Assembly (NCBI RefSeq): GCF_947251865.1
Contig: NZ_OX366394.1
Location: 558,001 to 622,000, forward strand
DNA: 64,000 nucleotides
Reading direction: 5' to 3'
Origin: Wolbachia endosymbiont (group B) of Protocalliphora azurea
GTDB taxonomy: Bacteria > Pseudomonadota > Alphaproteobacteria > Rickettsiales > Anaplasmataceae
Position numbers and translations under genes: made by a program. Each line of letters opens with the position of its first letter. Positions within the stretch are counted from its first letter, which is position 1. Below the pieces are notes generated by a model, which was given only the letters and a program-made list of their open reading frames with translations, had not been told where the DNA came from and made no database searches. Positions 9,893 through 20,526 of the stretch are shown here, one piece after another.

Positions 9893-11404
9893 ATGAGTAA
9901 GTTAAAAAAGCTTAGTGCTGGACTTTCTTTGACAGGCCTAATTGGTAGTGATGATATAGATATGCAAAGGGCAGGAAATAGAAAGAAGAAATATCAATTT
10001 TTGGATAAGACGTTCGCATGGATTGATGCGATGATAAATTTTATTTTTAAACGTGAGAGTAATAACGTAAATGAAGTCCTAAAAGTCACATGGGGACCAC
10101 TATTTTTTGGTTTAGTGGTGATATTCATCTTTTTTGGAATAGGTGGTATTTGGTCAGCTATAGCTCCAATTGACGGAGCAGTGCATGCAAGTGGAGAAGT
10201 TATTGTCTCTTCAAATAGAAAAATAGTGCAACACTTGGGTGGGGGAATAATAAGCAAAATTTTAGTAAAAGAAGGTCAAGCAGTTAAAAAAGATGAGCCT
10301 TTAGTTTTATTAAGTGATGTTAACGAAAAGGCAAATTTGAGTATAATTAAAGAAAAACTCTTATCACTTTTGGCAACTGAAGCAAGACTTATTGCAATCA
10401 GGGGAGACTTAGATACGCTAGAATTTTCTGATGAGGTTAAAAGATTATCTAACGATGAACTTGTAAATAAAGCGATAAAGAATCAGGTAAAGTTGTTCAA
10501 CTCTCAGAGAAAGAGTATATTAGGAAAAACTGACATACTGCAACAACGTATAAAGCAGTTAAATGATGAATTAGCAGGGCTAAATTTTCAACTAAATGCA
10601 GCCCATAAGCAATATGACTTGATAACTGAGGAGTTAGAAACAAAAAGACAATTACTTGATAGTGGCCATATAAGCAAACCACACATTTTAGCTTTAGAAA
10701 AACAGTTTGCTGAAATTGAGGGTAGAGTTGGACATTACCGTTCTGCAATATCTCAAGTACAGCAAAAGATTGGAGAAAATGAGTTAGAGATTATAAATGT
10801 GAAGAATGATGCTCAAGAAAGAGCAAATGCTGAGCTTAAGGAAGTTAATACATCTATTGCAGACTTAAAAGAGAGGCTGATGGTTGCTGAAGATTCGTTA
10901 GCACGTACAATAATTAAATCACCTCAAGATGGTATAGTTACAGATATAAGATACCACACTGAAGGTGGTGTTATACAATCTGGAGTCCCAATCCTGAGTA
11001 TAGTACCATCAGATGATGATCTAATAATAGATGCTAAAGTTCTAACCAGAAACATAGAAGAGATACTGTCAGCAAAAAAGAAAGATAGCAATATAGTCTC
11101 TATCGACGGACTAGAAGGGCTGAAAGTTAAAGTAAGGCTGAGCGCTTATAGTGCACGTCGCTTAAGTTTAATTAACGGTATAGTAAACCATATTTCCCCT
11201 GATGCTCTTGATGATCCAAGGATGGGGCGTTATTATTCAGTGCGAGTGGTGATACCAAAATCAGAACTTGCTCAATTTAAAAACGTATACCTATATCCTG
11301 GTATGCCAGTAGAAGTATATATAGTTACTCAATCTCGCACTCTTTTATCGTTCTTGTTTACACCTATAATTGCAACATTCGATAGATCTTTCATAGAGAG
11401 ATAA
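9893..11404 (+). CDS. HlyD-family membrane fusion protein (type I secretion)
   Basis: Periplasmic adaptor that links an inner-membrane ABC exporter to a TolC-type channel. Seen: a cytosolic N-terminus, one membrane helix (LFFGLVVIFIFFGIGGIWSAI), the first lipoyl half GAVHASGEVIVSSNRK with VQHLGGGIISKILVKEGQAV, a long coiled-coil hairpin rich in Leu/Glu/Lys, the second lipoyl half RTIIKSPQDGIVTDI, and the C-terminal barrel ending near YPGMPVEVYIVTQSRTLLSFL. This matches PrtE/HlyD proteins of about 450-500 residues. A GTG 13 codons upstream is an alternative start. The ABC and TolC partners are not in this window. Confidence 0.93.
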   Translation: MSKLKKLSAGLSLTGLIGSDDIDMQRAGNRKKKYQFLDKTFAWIDAMINFIFKRESNNVNEVLKVTWGPLFFGLVVIFIFFGIGGIWSAIAPIDGAVHASGEVIVSSNRKIVQHLGGGIISKILVKEGQAVKKDEPLVLLSDVNEKANLSIIKEKLLSLLATEARLIAIRGDLDTLEFSDEVKRLSNDELVNKAIKNQVKLFNSQRKSILGKTDILQQRIKQLNDELAGLNFQLNAAHKQYDLITEELETKRQLLDSGHISKPHILALEKQFAEIEGRVGHYRSAISQVQQKIGENELEIINVKNDAQERANAELKEVNTSIADLKERLMVAEDSLARTIIKSPQDGIVTDIRYHTEGGVIQSGVPILSIVPSDDDLIIDAKVLTRNIEEILSAKKKDSNIVSIDGLEGLKVKVRLSAYSARRLSLINGIVNHISPDALDDPRMGRYYSVRVVIPKSELAQFKNVYLYPGMPVEVYIVTQSRTLLSFLFTPIIATFDRSFIER

Positions 11405-11960
11405 TTTATTTGGCTTTTCTAGAAAATTTGTTTACAGAGTTTGATATGCAAAAAAATTTACACACAAGTAGTGTATTATTTTATAATTATTTTCTACAAT
11501 ATGTAAATCTTTGATTTAAGATGCAAATGCTAACGTAAACATTAAAGGTTAATTAGTAAACTCAGCTGTATAATAGAATTAAAGGAATTAGTAAGATTTT
11601 TACCTCAATGAATTATAAATAGGCAAACTTACTTAAAGTTTAATAGTGTCTGTTACTGCTTTTAGGTGTGAGGCTAGAGGGTTATTAGCAATAACAGACA
11701 CTATTAAACTTATTATAGAACTTCCTTAAAGTAAATACTTAACTTAAAATATTATAATATTTTAACTTAAAATAGATTCATGTAAATGCTTTTTCCTCAA
11801 GTTAGTATCGTATTATTATATTTATTAAATGCTAAAAAAACATTAATCATCATTTACTTTTGATTCAATATTTAGCAAAACACTTGTGTAAATTCTATAA
11901 TCTCTGTTTGCATAGTAAGTGTATATATATTATTATACAGTTAGTTTTACAGCAAAAAAT
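11405..11960. other. gene-free spacer before the cytochrome oxidase genes
   Basis: Over 550 very AT-rich bases with no credible reading frame. Its one clear element is the long stem-loop at 11636-11711. Several TATAAT-like hexamers occur but the base composition makes them uninformative. The promoter of coxB-coxA-ctaB must lie in or near this spacer. Confidence 0.6.
11636..11711. repeat. 24-bp stem / 28-nt loop inverted repeat
   Basis: Left arm 11636-11659 and right arm 11688-11711 are reverse complements with a single G-to-A difference that would still pair as G-U. The inner sequence reads TAGTGTCTGTTACTGC on the left and GCAATAACAGACACTA on the right. No U-run follows directly, so it is not a textbook terminator. 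It could be a MITE, an RNA-stability element or a leader structure of the oxidase transcript. Confidence 0.75.
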
Positions 11961-12725
11961 ATGGTGAAGTTACTTGCATTATTGATAATGTTTTACTCAA
12001 ATATATCAATTGCTTCTGCTCCTACTTCTTGGCAATTTGGATTTCCTGCGCCTGCAACTGAGATAATGGAGGTTGTAGTTAAGTCACATTCGTTTGTGAT
12101 GAGTGTAATGATTGCAATTATGCTTTTTGTATGGGCCCTGCTTGCTTATGTAGTATTTCGCTTTCGTAAGGGCAAAGTGAAAAATGTCAGTAAAATAACT
12201 CATAATATCTTTGTAGAAATTATCTGGTTTGTTATACCAACGATTATTGTTGGGGTATTGGCTTTTAAAAATGCTGAATTAATTAAACTACAGGAGAAAG
12301 TGCCAAAAGCTGACATAACACTAAAAGTTATTGGTCATCAATGGTATTGGAGTTACAAGTACCCAGAATATCAAGGTATTTCATTTGACAGCTATATAAA
12401 AGGAAAAGAAGACCTTACCGAAAGAGATTTAAAACTATTCTCTGTTGATAATAACGTTATTTTACCTATCAATACTAATATTCGTTTACAAGTGACAGCA
12501 GGAGATGTAATACATAGCTGGGGAATACCTGCTTTTGGTATAAAAATTGATGCAATACCAGGTAGGCTGAATGAAGTATGGTTTAACGTTACAAAGCCCG
12601 GTATTTATTATGGGCAATGTTATGAACTATGTGGTCAAGGTCATGGATTTATGCCAATTGTTGTTGAAGCAGTGAGTAAAGAAGATTTTAATAAGTGGAT
12701 TGAAGATAAAAAATTAGTAAGTTAA
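11961..12725 (+). CDS. coxB: cytochrome c oxidase subunit II
   Basis: Subunit II of the aa3-type terminal oxidase; carries the CuA centre that takes electrons from cytochrome c. In 254 residues: a cleavable signal-like start (VKLLALLIMFYSNISIASA), two membrane helices (VMSVMIAIMLFVWALLAYVVF and the IIWFVIPTIIVGVLAF helix), the aromatic relay GHQWYWSY, and the CuA ligands in HSWGIPAFG and CYELCGQGHGFM (Cys-x3-Cys-x3-His). The ATG at 11961 gives a proper signal peptide; a GTG 14 codons earlier is less likely. Followed 15 bases later by coxA. Confidence 0.96.
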   Translation: MVKLLALLIMFYSNISIASAPTSWQFGFPAPATEIMEVVVKSHSFVMSVMIAIMLFVWALLAYVVFRFRKGKVKNVSKITHNIFVEIIWFVIPTIIVGVLAFKNAELIKLQEKVPKADITLKVIGHQWYWSYKYPEYQGISFDSYIKGKEDLTERDLKLFSVDNNVILPINTNIRLQVTAGDVIHSWGIPAFGIKIDAIPGRLNEVWFNVTKPGIYYGQCYELCGQGHGFMPIVVEAVSKEDFNKWIEDKKLVS

Positions 12726-12740
12726 GTTTGGAGTATAGAT

Positions 12741-14291
12741 ATGAGTGATGTACCAAAAGGTATAAGACGTTGGCTGTTTTCTACTAATCACAAAGATATA
12801 GGGACACTATACATTATTTTTTCCATATTAGCTGGAATTATTGGTGGATTATTATCGGTAATTATTCGTACTCAGCTAATGCACATTAATATACTTAACA
12901 ATAATTACCAGCTATATAACGTAATGATTACAGGGCATGCGGTAATAATGGTGTTTTTTATGATAATGCCAGCCTTAATGGGAGGATTTGGTAATTGGTT
13001 CGTACCTCTCATGATTGGTGCACCAGATATGGCATTTCCTCGTATGAATAATTTAAGTTTTTGGTTGTTAGTTTCATCTTTTATTTTGCTTATCCTCTCG
13101 GTATTTGCTGGCGAAGGTCCTGGAACAGGATGGACTTTATACCCACCTCTATCGCAAATCATGTCTCACCCAAGTGCAGGAGTTGATCTTGCTATACTTG
13201 CACTTCATGTTGCTGGTATGTCATCAATTGTTGGGGCGATCAACTTTATAGTTACCATATTCAATATGCGTGCAAAAGGTATGTCACTAACTAAGATACC
13301 ACTATTTGTTTGGTCTATTTTACTCACGTCATTTATGTTAATTGTTGCCTTACCGGTACTTGCTGGTGCTATAACTATGCTGCTCACTGATCGTAATATA
13401 GGTACCTCCTTTTTTGATCCTGCTGGTGGTGGTGATCCTGTGTTATTTCAACATCTGTTTTGGTTTTTTGGTCATCCAGAAGTTTACATAATTATTTTTC
13501 CTGCATTTGGTATCATCAGTCAGATTGTGTCAACTTTTTCTCATAGGCCAGTATTTGGTTATATGGGAATGGTTTATGCCATGATAGGAATAGCAACGTT
13601 TGGCTTCATGGTTTGGGCTCACCATATGTTTACTGTTGGGCTTAGCGAGGATGCTGCTATATTTTTTAGCACTAGCACAATTTTCATTGGTGTTATAACT
13701 GGTGTAAAAGTCTTTAGTTGGATTGCAACTATGTGGGGTGGAGCGATTGAATTGAAGACACCAATGCTGTTTGCATTAGGTTTTATTTTCATGTTTGTTG
13801 GAGGTGGTATAACCGGAATAATTCTTTCTCACGGTGGAATAGATAAGCTTTTGCACGATACCTATTATGTCGTTGCTCACTTTCACTATGTCATGTCGCT
13901 TGCTGCATTATTTGGAGCTTTCGCCGGTTTTTATTATTGGATAGGCAAAATGTCAGGTAAGCAATATAACGAGTGTTTAGGAAAGATACACTTTTGGCTC
14001 ACTTTTATTAGCACCAATGTCACTTTCTTACCTCAGCATTTCCTGGGATTAGCCGGCATGCCAAGGCGTATACCTGATTATCCCGACGCGTTTATCCCTT
14101 GGAATTATATATCCTCAATTGGCTCATATATGTCCTTTCTTTCAGTTATGTTTTTTGTATTTATAGTTATACATCTCTTTAAGTGGGGCAAAAAAACTGG
14201 AGATAATCCTTGGGAAGGTGACACTTTAGAATGGACGGTATCTTCACCACCGCCTTTTCATACTTTTGAAAAACCACCAGTGATAAAATAG
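12741..14291 (+). CDS. coxA: cytochrome c oxidase subunit I
   Basis: Catalytic subunit with heme a, the heme a3-CuB site and twelve membrane helices. Heme and copper ligands are visible: [10 protein letters not shown] (heme a His), [16 protein letters not shown] (CuB His with the cross-linked Tyr), the HH pair in WAHHMF, and [15 protein letters not shown] (heme a3 and heme a His). GAINF is consistent with a D-channel Asn, but the K-channel Glu/Lys set was not checked. Length 516 is standard. It lies between coxB and ctaB with only a base or two to ctaB, so all three are an operon. Confidence 0.98.
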   Translation: MSDVPKGIRRWLFSTNHKDIGTLYIIFSILAGIIGGLLSVIIRTQLMHINILNNNYQLYNVMITGHAVIMVFFMIMPALMGGFGNWFVPLMIGAPDMAFPRMNNLSFWLLVSSFILLILSVFAGEGPGTGWTLYPPLSQIMSHPSAGVDLAILALHVAGMSSIVGAINFIVTIFNMRAKGMSLTKIPLFVWSILLTSFMLIVALPVLAGAITMLLTDRNIGTSFFDPAGGGDPVLFQHLFWFFGHPEVYIIIFPAFGIISQIVSTFSHRPVFGYMGMVYAMIGIATFGFMVWAHHMFTVGLSEDAAIFFSTSTIFIGVITGVKVFSWIATMWGGAIELKTPMLFALGFIFMFVGGGITGIILSHGGIDKLLHDTYYVVAHFHYVMSLAALFGAFAGFYYWIGKMSGKQYNECLGKIHFWLTFISTNVTFLPQHFLGLAGMPRRIPDYPDAFIPWNYISSIGSYMSFLSVMFFVFIVIHLFKWGKKTGDNPWEGDTLEWTVSSPPPFHTFEKPPVIK

Positions 14292-14292
14292 A

Positions 14293-15180
14293 ATGTACAC
14301 AAGTGTTTTGCTAAATGTTGAATCAACAATACTGGATTTTTGGCATTTGCTAAAGCCAAGGATAATGTACCTTGTAGTGTTTACTGCAATTGCTGGAATA
14401 GTTGCTGCACCAGGTAGCATTCATCCTTTCCTTGCACTAATATCTCTTATGTGCATTGCTCTTGGTTCAGGATCTGCAGGTGCAATAAATATGTGGTATG
14501 ACAGAGATATAGACTTGGTTATGGAGAGGACAAAAAATCGTCCTATACCTTCAGGTAGAGTTTTTGCAGAAAGCGCGCTTGAGTTTGGCATAACTATTGG
14601 AATATTGTCAGTATTTATCATGGCAATAGCAGTAAATTATATTTCTGCTGCTTTACTTGCAGTTAGCATATTATTTTACGTTTTCGTATATACAATTTGG
14701 CTAAAAAGGCGTACTCCGCAGAATATCGTTATCGGTGGTGCAGCAGGTGCTTTTCCTCCAATGATTGGCTGGGCGGTTGTAACTGACTCTGTAAGTTGGG
14801 AAAGTTTTATTCTATTTTTAATAATTTTTATGTGGACTCCACCACATTTTTGGGCTCTATCTTTAAATAGATCTGAGGACTATGTAAAAGCATCGATACC
14901 AATGTTTAATGTTATCCATGGACCGAAAAAGACAAGAAAACATATATTAATTTATAGTATATTGTTGGTATTAACTAGCTTACTCCCAGCACTATTTTTG
15001 AAAAAGTCATTATTCTACCTCAGTATGGCAATTATTGAAGGTTGCGTTTTTATTTGGTTTGCCATATCAGTTATAAGGCTTAAGAATCATAGCTCGCAGA
15101 AAAAAATGTTTTCTTACTCAATTTCTTATCTATTTTCTCTATTTGCTAGTATTATTTTTTGTTCTATTGACTTATTTTAA
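14293..15180 (+). CDS. ctaB: protoheme IX farnesyltransferase (heme O synthase)
   Basis: UbiA-family prenyltransferase that adds a farnesyl tail to heme b, the step before heme a for the oxidase encoded just upstream. The 295 residues contain the two Asp-rich motifs: [19 protein letters not shown] and the later [17 protein letters not shown], plus eight or nine hydrophobic helices. It starts one base after the coxA stop. Order coxB-coxA-ctaB is common in alphaproteobacteria. Confidence 0.96.
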   Translation: MYTSVLLNVESTILDFWHLLKPRIMYLVVFTAIAGIVAAPGSIHPFLALISLMCIALGSGSAGAINMWYDRDIDLVMERTKNRPIPSGRVFAESALEFGITIGILSVFIMAIAVNYISAALLAVSILFYVFVYTIWLKRRTPQNIVIGGAAGAFPPMIGWAVVTDSVSWESFILFLIIFMWTPPHFWALSLNRSEDYVKASIPMFNVIHGPKKTRKHILIYSILLVLTSLLPALFLKKSLFYLSMAIIEGCVFIWFAISVIRLKNHSSQKKMFSYSISYLFSLFASIIFCSIDLF

Positions 15181-15182
15181 CT

Positions 15183-15281
15183 ATGAAAGAACATAAAAAC
15201 TATCTTTTACTTTCTCTTCTAATAATGCTCGTTGTAGCACTTTTTTTTATTTCCATAATAAAATTTAAAGGTGCGGCTTAA
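15183..15281 (+). CDS. 32-residue single-helix membrane peptide after ctaB
   Basis: ATG two bases after the ctaB stop, then a basic start (KEHKNY), a strongly hydrophobic helix (LLLSLLIMLVVALFFISIIKF) and a short KGAA tail. In alphaproteobacterial oxidase operons a small membrane protein gene often sits between ctaB and the copper chaperone ctaG; this one fits by position and shape. ctaG does not follow here. No motif beyond the helix is visible, so any link with oxidase assembly is inference. Confidence 0.55.
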   Translation: MKEHKNYLLLSLLIMLVVALFFISIIKFKGAA

Positions 15282-15355
15282 ATTGCCTCTATATCTATAA
15301 AAATTGTGATTTTATAGAAGCAACGATATACTTTATTAATTCACTACAGTTAAAG

Positions 15356-15793
15356 ATGAAGAAAAAGGAAGTGACAATATACACAGATGGAGCATGCTCT
15401 GGTAACCCAGGGACAGGAGGGTGGGCAGCAATCATATTATTTCAAAATCATAGAAAGAACATCTGTGGTAGAGAAGAAAATACTACAAATAATAAAATGG
15501 AGTTAACAGCAGTGATCAATGGACTGAAGGTATTAAAATTTCCTTGTAATATCAGTTTGTATACGGATAGCCTCTATATTAAATACGGTATAACAGAATG
15601 GATAAATAAGTGGAAAATGAACGGCTGGAAGACAAGTAATAAGAAGTCAGTAAAAAATATAGAATTATGGAAAGAATTAGATAATGCTGCTTTGCAACAC
15701 GAAATTAATTGGAATTGGGTGAAAGCGCATAATGGTGACAAATACAATGAGGAAGCTGATATTCTAGCAAGAAAAGCAATAATCAATGCTTAA
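15356..15793 (+). CDS. rnhA: ribonuclease HI
   Basis: Removes RNA from RNA-DNA hybrids during replication. All five catalytic residues can be placed: Asp11 (IYTDGACSGNPG), Glu49 (NNKMELTA), Asp71 (LYTDSLYI), His125 (VKAHNGDKYNEEAD) and Asp135, each shifted by one from the E. coli enzyme. The basic handle region (WINKWKMNGWKTSNKKSVKN) is present. 145 residues is full length. The stop overlaps the start of the next large gene by 8 bases, implying translational coupling. Confidence 0.96.
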   Translation: MKKKEVTIYTDGACSGNPGTGGWAAIILFQNHRKNICGREENTTNNKMELTAVINGLKVLKFPCNISLYTDSLYIKYGITEWINKWKMNGWKTSNKKSVKNIELWKELDNAALQHEINWNWVKAHNGDKYNEEADILARKAIINA

Positions 15794-18719
15794 AAAAATT
15801 ACTATATCATTTTCTATAATTTTATTATTTATATCCTGCTTCTTTATCTTTTTTAAAGGTGAGGGACCTCTAGAAATCAATATTAGTTATATTAATTTTT
15901 ATATAAAGAAAAAAATATTAAAGATATTTACCAATTCGGATGTCAGCATGGAGAGTACTTCGGTTATTTGGCATCAAGATGGCAAGCTAGTCATTACAGA
16001 TTTAAAAATAACAAATCCTGATTTTACAATAGAAGTTCCTGAGCTTTTCGTACACTTTAAGTTAAGTTCCAAAAAGTTCTCTCAGGTTTTAGCTGATAAT
16101 GTACACATATATATCAAGAGGGAGGAGAGCAAAGAGATAACATCTGTAATGACAGAGAAGATGAATAGTACAAAAAATCTGCTAAAGACAATAAGAAAAT
16201 TTTTTTTCTACTTCAATGCAGACTCAAGGATTAAAATTACTAACATTGCTATCAATAAAAGCATGGAAGGTGAATTTTTTATTGATAAAGTATATGTAGG
16301 GAAGGGGGAAGATTTCAATGTTTTGGATATTCGTGTCCATACAAAAGAAGGTAAAGGGTTTCTAGATGATTTATCCATTACGATAAAAAACCGTAATAAT
16401 TTACTAAATTTCTATGGAACATTCTATAACCTAAAGTTGGGGCTATTTAACGAATTTTCCACACTAGTTAAAAGTTACAATTTGGACAAAGAAATAGGAT
16501 TCAAAGGAAACTTTTCAATTAGAATTAATGGAAAGGATGAAGTTGTGGACGGAAACATATACGTGTTAAATACAGAGAGTCACTCAGGTAAAAACTTAGC
16601 CTTGACTAATGTAAATGTAAATTTGACATATAGTGATGAAATCATTAGCATAAAAAACTTTCATTTTAAGTTAAATGATACTTACCTTTCTTTGATTGGT
16701 AAAATGAACTTTGGCACAAATCATGCTTTGCTTAGAGTTAATATTAGTAAACTTGTTGCAAAAGATTTATGTACTTATGTACCAGATGGTCTAGTGAACA
16801 ATGAATTTAGAAAGTGGTATTGTAATAATATTGATGGGAATATTATAAATACAATTATAAGTTTTAACGGTAAAATCGATAGTTTAATAAATGATGATCT
16901 GTCAGGTATTGTAATTGTTGCTGATATAGAAAATGGCAGCGTTCAATTTGATGAGGATTTTGAACGAGTAGAGAACTTGAACGGTGAGTTAACCCTCAAG
17001 GATAACAATCTCAAAATTATTGTAAATAGCGCTAAGTTCCAGAATTTCAATATTGATGGTGGCGAAATTGAGATGCAATCTCTTAATAAAGAGGATTCTG
17101 TTCTCACAATTAATGGTCAGGCTGTAAGTGATGCTTATGGGTTATATGAACCTATAAAATTTAAGCTGGATGATATGATGAAGATTACAAGGGACAGTAT
17201 AGGTGGAATAGCAAAATCTGTATTCAGTTTTCACATTTTTAATTTAAATGCTGATGATAAAAAAGTAGATTTTTTAGCCAAATTTCATTCTGAAATTGAT
17301 AATTTTGTCGCGTATAATGGCAGTCTTGGTAAATATGAGATTAAGCTTGATTTCGGCGGAGATTTTATTGATTTAAATGGCAGTGGTATGGTAAATAATA
17401 CACAGCTGCTATTTGACCTCAAAAGTAGCAATAAAAATGAAAATTTTGCCTGGAGTTTGACTGGAGATTTGCCTGCTCAAATACTTAATTTCGGTGATGG
17501 CTATATCAATGCAAATATAGAGTCAGTAATGTATCAAGACAAAACAGGGTATGTTAATGGTAATATAGATTTATCAGAGCTCGAGTTGCGTTCAAGCTAC
17601 TTAGGGTGGAAAAACCATTTTGAAGATCACAATGAAGTTTTATTTTCTACAAGGCTAAAAGGAGTAGGTAAGTTACTAATAGATAAACTAGATGTTGTAG
17701 GAAATGATCTAGACATAAAATTTAGCGGAAGAGTAGAAAATGGAAATCTATATTTAAATTCTAGCAACTTTAAATTACCTGATAATAATTTTAGTATAGA
17801 AATTGAATCAGGTAAGGAGAAAAATGCCATAACTATTCACGGTGAGAAAATCAACTTAAGTGATGTGTTAGGTTTACTTGGCAAAGATAGTAATCGATTA
17901 AATAACAAAATAGAAGTTACTATGAATGTTGATAATATAATTATGAAAGAAGGAATTATCATAAAAGATGCTAAGCTAAATGTAACTTGTGCTAAAGGTG
18001 ATTGTAGTGGAAGTCAATTCACAGGACAGTTTTTAGAAGATAACAGTAATATACTAGTAGAACATAGTGAAATAGGGCTTGAAATATATTCGGATAATTC
18101 AGGTATGCTTTTGCGTTCTTTAGGTATTGGTAAATCAGTTAAAAATGGCAAATTATCTCTTTATCTATCTTCTAAGAGAGAAAATGGAGAACATTATGGT
18201 ATGTTATCTATCAGCAATTTCTATATCAAAGATGCTCCACTGCTTACCACTTTATTATCAATGTCTTCACTGCCTGGTATTGTAAATGCTATAAAGAACG
18301 AAGGTGTACATTTTTATAAGTGTAATGCACCTTTTTCATATAAAGATGGCACTGTTGAAATTGAAGAATCTTGGCTTGAAGGAGCGGAACTAGGCATTAG
18401 CACTAGTGGTACGCTCGATATTAAGGGTTATAAATTCCAGGTTGAAGGACAAGTAATACCGGCATACTCAATTAACAAATCTTTGTTGAAAATCCCTATA
18501 ATCGGAAAACTTCTGACTGGTGGAAAGAGTAGGGGGATTATTTCAATAGACTACAAAGCAAATGGTGATGATAAAAACAACAACGTATCTGTTAATCCTA
18601 TCTCTTCGCTAACCCCAAGCTTACTTAAGAGGTTATTAGGAGTATTTGATCGTATTATGACAAAAAGTAATAAAAGCATTTTAAAAGGTAGTTTGAAGAA
18701 GAAATTTAGCTCAATATGA
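15786..18719 (+). CDS. AsmA/YhdP-like large envelope protein
   Basis: A 977-residue protein with one N-terminal membrane anchor (ITISFSIILLFISCFFIFF) followed by a very long periplasmic part of short beta strands, and a C-terminal block (LLTTLLSMSSLPGIVNAI, ISTSGTLDIKGYKFQVEGQVIPAYSINKSL then LLTGGKSRGIISIDYKANG) that is typical of the AsmA-like/DUF3971 C-terminal region. Such proteins form long hydrophobic grooves thought to move phospholipid to the outer membrane. Which subfamily it belongs to cannot be settled by eye. Overlaps rnhA by 8 bases. Confidence 0.8.
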   Translation: MLKKITISFSIILLFISCFFIFFKGEGPLEINISYINFYIKKKILKIFTNSDVSMESTSVIWHQDGKLVITDLKITNPDFTIEVPELFVHFKLSSKKFSQVLADNVHIYIKREESKEITSVMTEKMNSTKNLLKTIRKFFFYFNADSRIKITNIAINKSMEGEFFIDKVYVGKGEDFNVLDIRVHTKEGKGFLDDLSITIKNRNNLLNFYGTFYNLKLGLFNEFSTLVKSYNLDKEIGFKGNFSIRINGKDEVVDGNIYVLNTESHSGKNLALTNVNVNLTYSDEIISIKNFHFKLNDTYLSLIGKMNFGTNHALLRVNISKLVAKDLCTYVPDGLVNNEFRKWYCNNIDGNIINTIISFNGKIDSLINDDLSGIVIVADIENGSVQFDEDFERVENLNGELTLKDNNLKIIVNSAKFQNFNIDGGEIEMQSLNKEDSVLTINGQAVSDAYGLYEPIKFKLDDMMKITRDSIGGIAKSVFSFHIFNLNADDKKVDFLAKFHSEIDNFVAYNGSLGKYEIKLDFGGDFIDLNGSGMVNNTQLLFDLKSSNKNENFAWSLTGDLPAQILNFGDGYINANIESVMYQDKTGYVNGNIDLSELELRSSYLGWKNHFEDHNEVLFSTRLKGVGKLLIDKLDVVGNDLDIKFSGRVENGNLYLNSSNFKLPDNNFSIEIESGKEKNAITIHGEKINLSDVLGLLGKDSNRLNNKIEVTMNVDNIIMKEGIIIKDAKLNVTCAKGDCSGSQFTGQFLEDNSNILVEHSEIGLEIYSDNSGMLLRSLGIGKSVKNGKLSLYLSSKRENGEHYGMLSISNFYIKDAPLLTTLLSMSSLPGIVNAIKNEGVHFYKCNAPFSYKDGTVEIEESWLEGAELGISTSGTLDIKGYKFQVEGQVIPAYSINKSLLKIPIIGKLLTGGKSRGIISIDYKANGDDKNNNVSVNPISSLTPSLLKRLLGVFDRIMTKSNKSILKGSLKKKFSSI

Positions 18720-18749
18720 CCAGAAGAAAAGTTGTTTATTGATGTTTAG

Positions 18750-19163
18750 TTAGATGGTAAACGTTAGATACAACAAACAGAGGAAGTTAGATAAAATAAT
18801 TAAGGGAACAAGAATATAAAGGTTTAACTTGAAGTAACCGGATAAAATCTGAGTCACACTTCCAAGTGCTGGTACCCACGAAAGCAATGCAACTGCACAA
18901 ATCAGTAGGTGCCTTACAATTTTTGGTGTTTTGTCTTCATTCTCTAATTTGTGATGTGATCTTCTGATAAAAATTGTTATTCTACCTAAATACCAGTTAG
19001 CTATTCCACCAAGACTGGATCCTAATACTCCAAAAAGTAATATAAGTAGTTGATCGTAGTTTGACCTAAAGCATAACATAGTGTAAAGTACAAAACCTTG
19101 ATGTATGGGTAAGATAAGCGATGATACTAGGCTATCTATAAACAATAGGAGATAATTTTCCAT
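18750..19163 (-). CDS. VTT/DedA-type membrane protein (YqaA-like)
   Basis: Short membrane protein (137 residues from the ATG at 19163; 143 from an ATG six codons earlier). Visible are the motif [15 protein letters not shown], the reentrant-loop-like [20 protein letters not shown] and three to four hydrophobic segments, the pattern of the VTT/SNARE-associated family that includes YqaA and DedA. These proteins are linked with lipid transport across the bilayer. Its 5' end overlaps the 3' end of cysS by about 30 bases, so it is translated with cysS. Confidence 0.75.
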   Translation of the reverse strand: MENYLLLFIDSLVSSLILPIHQGFVLYTMLCFRSNYDQLLILLFGVLGSSLGGIANWYLGRITIFIRRSHHKLENEDKTPKIVRHLLICAVALLSWVPALGSVTQILSGYFKLNLYILVPLIILSNFLCLLYLTFTI

Positions 19164-20526
19164 ACCAAGTTGTTGTACCATCTTCGTTGTCAGAAATTGT
19201 AACCCCCATTTGTTTCAATTGCTCTCTTATTTTGTCTGCAGTATCATAATCTTTATTTTGTTTTGCTACTTTTCTTAAGTCTATCAACCTTTCTATTTCT
19301 TGATGACTCACACCACTTGCAAACCACTCTTGATAACTTGACTCAAGAATACCAATGAACCTTGCGCTTTTAACAAACTTCTTAGTTAATTTGAGCTTCT
19401 CATATTCATTACTTGTCTTATTGATTTCTGTAGCCATTTCATGCAATATGGCTACAGCTTCAGGAATGTTTAAATCGTTTTTCAAAGCCTCTATAAAATC
19501 TTTAGAGACTTCTGTATCACTTTCCTCAATACATGTACTACGTAATAACCGATAAAACTTGTTTAAAGTTTCTTGCGACTCAGAGATAACATTTTCTGTC
19601 CAATCAAGTGGTTTTCTGTAGTGAGTTTTAAGCAGCGCATAACGTATTACTTCACCCTTTATTCCACTATCTAACAAATCCCTTACTTTGACTATATTAA
19701 ATAAGGATTTGCTCATTTTCTCTTCATTTACCGTAAGAAACCCGTTGTGTACCCAATATTTTGCAAACGTTGACTCAGCAAATGCAGATTTACTCTGTGC
19801 AATTTCATTCTCATGATGAGGAAATTGCAAGTCTATACCCCCACCGTGAATGTCAAAATCTTTGCCAAGGTAAGCATATGACATTGCTGAACATTCTATA
19901 TGCCACCCTGGTCTTCCCTCTCCCCATGGACTATTCCAGTGACTTGAAAGTTTATAGTCAGTTTCGTTTGCAGGTTTCCAAAGTACGAAGTCTCCTGGGT
20001 GTTTTTTATTTTCACCAACTTCAACTCTACTACCGTAGTTTAATTCATCAATTTTTTTTCCTGATAAAACGCCGTATTCAGGGTAAGATTCTACACTAAA
20101 ATATACATGTTTATTGGATTCATAAGCATGACCAGCTTGCAGCAAAGACTCAATTAACTTGATAATGTTATCTATGTTTTCCGTTGCTTTTGGTTCATAT
20201 GTTGGTTCTGCACAATTTATGCTTTCCATGTCTTCATGAAAAGTTTTAGTGTAATATTTGCTAATGCTTTCTATATTACTATTTTTCTCATTTGCTGCAT
20301 TGATTATCTTGTCATCGATGTCGGTTATATTACGCACATAAGTAACTTTTCCATAACAAAATTTAAGCAGTCGAAATAATACATCGTAAACAACAATAGA
20401 ACGTGCATTACCTATATGTGCTGTATCATATACTGTTGGCCCACAAACGTACATTTTTATATGATCTTTATCGATCGGTGTAAAGGGCTCTTTTTTTTTT
20501 GTTAAAGTGTTGTAAAGCTTAACCAT
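19132..20526 (-). CDS. cysS: cysteinyl-tRNA synthetase
   Basis: Charges tRNA-Cys. The 464 residues show [18 protein letters not shown] with the HIGH-type motif HIGN, the zinc-site block [26 protein letters not shown], and the KMSKS motif [10 protein letters not shown], plus the helical anticodon-binding end ([21 protein letters not shown]). I use the ATG at 20526; a TTG two codons upstream is weaker. It overlaps the preceding ExoD gene by 8 bases and the following VTT gene by about 30, forming a compact minus-strand operon. Confidence 0.97.
   Translation of the reverse strand: MVKLYNTLTKKKEPFTPIDKDHIKMYVCGPTVYDTAHIGNARSIVVYDVLFRLLKFCYGKVTYVRNITDIDDKIINAANEKNSNIESISKYYTKTFHEDMESINCAEPTYEPKATENIDNIIKLIESLLQAGHAYESNKHVYFSVESYPEYGVLSGKKIDELNYGSRVEVGENKKHPGDFVLWKPANETDYKLSSHWNSPWGEGRPGWHIECSAMSYAYLGKDFDIHGGGIDLQFPHHENEIAQSKSAFAESTFAKYWVHNGFLTVNEEKMSKSLFNIVKVRDLLDSGIKGEVIRYALLKTHYRKPLDWTENVISESQETLNKFYRLLRSTCIEESDTEVSKDFIEALKNDLNIPEAVAILHEMATEINKTSNEYEKLKLTKKFVKSARFIGILESSYQEWFASGVSHQEIERLIDLRKVAKQNKDYDTADKIREQLKQMGVTISDNEDGTTTWYGKLSPIVYR

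Noticed and set aside
15282..15355. CTATAAAA/TTTTATAG stem before rnhA as a terminator
   Set aside because: Stem is all A/T and no U-run follows; in DNA this AT-rich such stems arise by chance.
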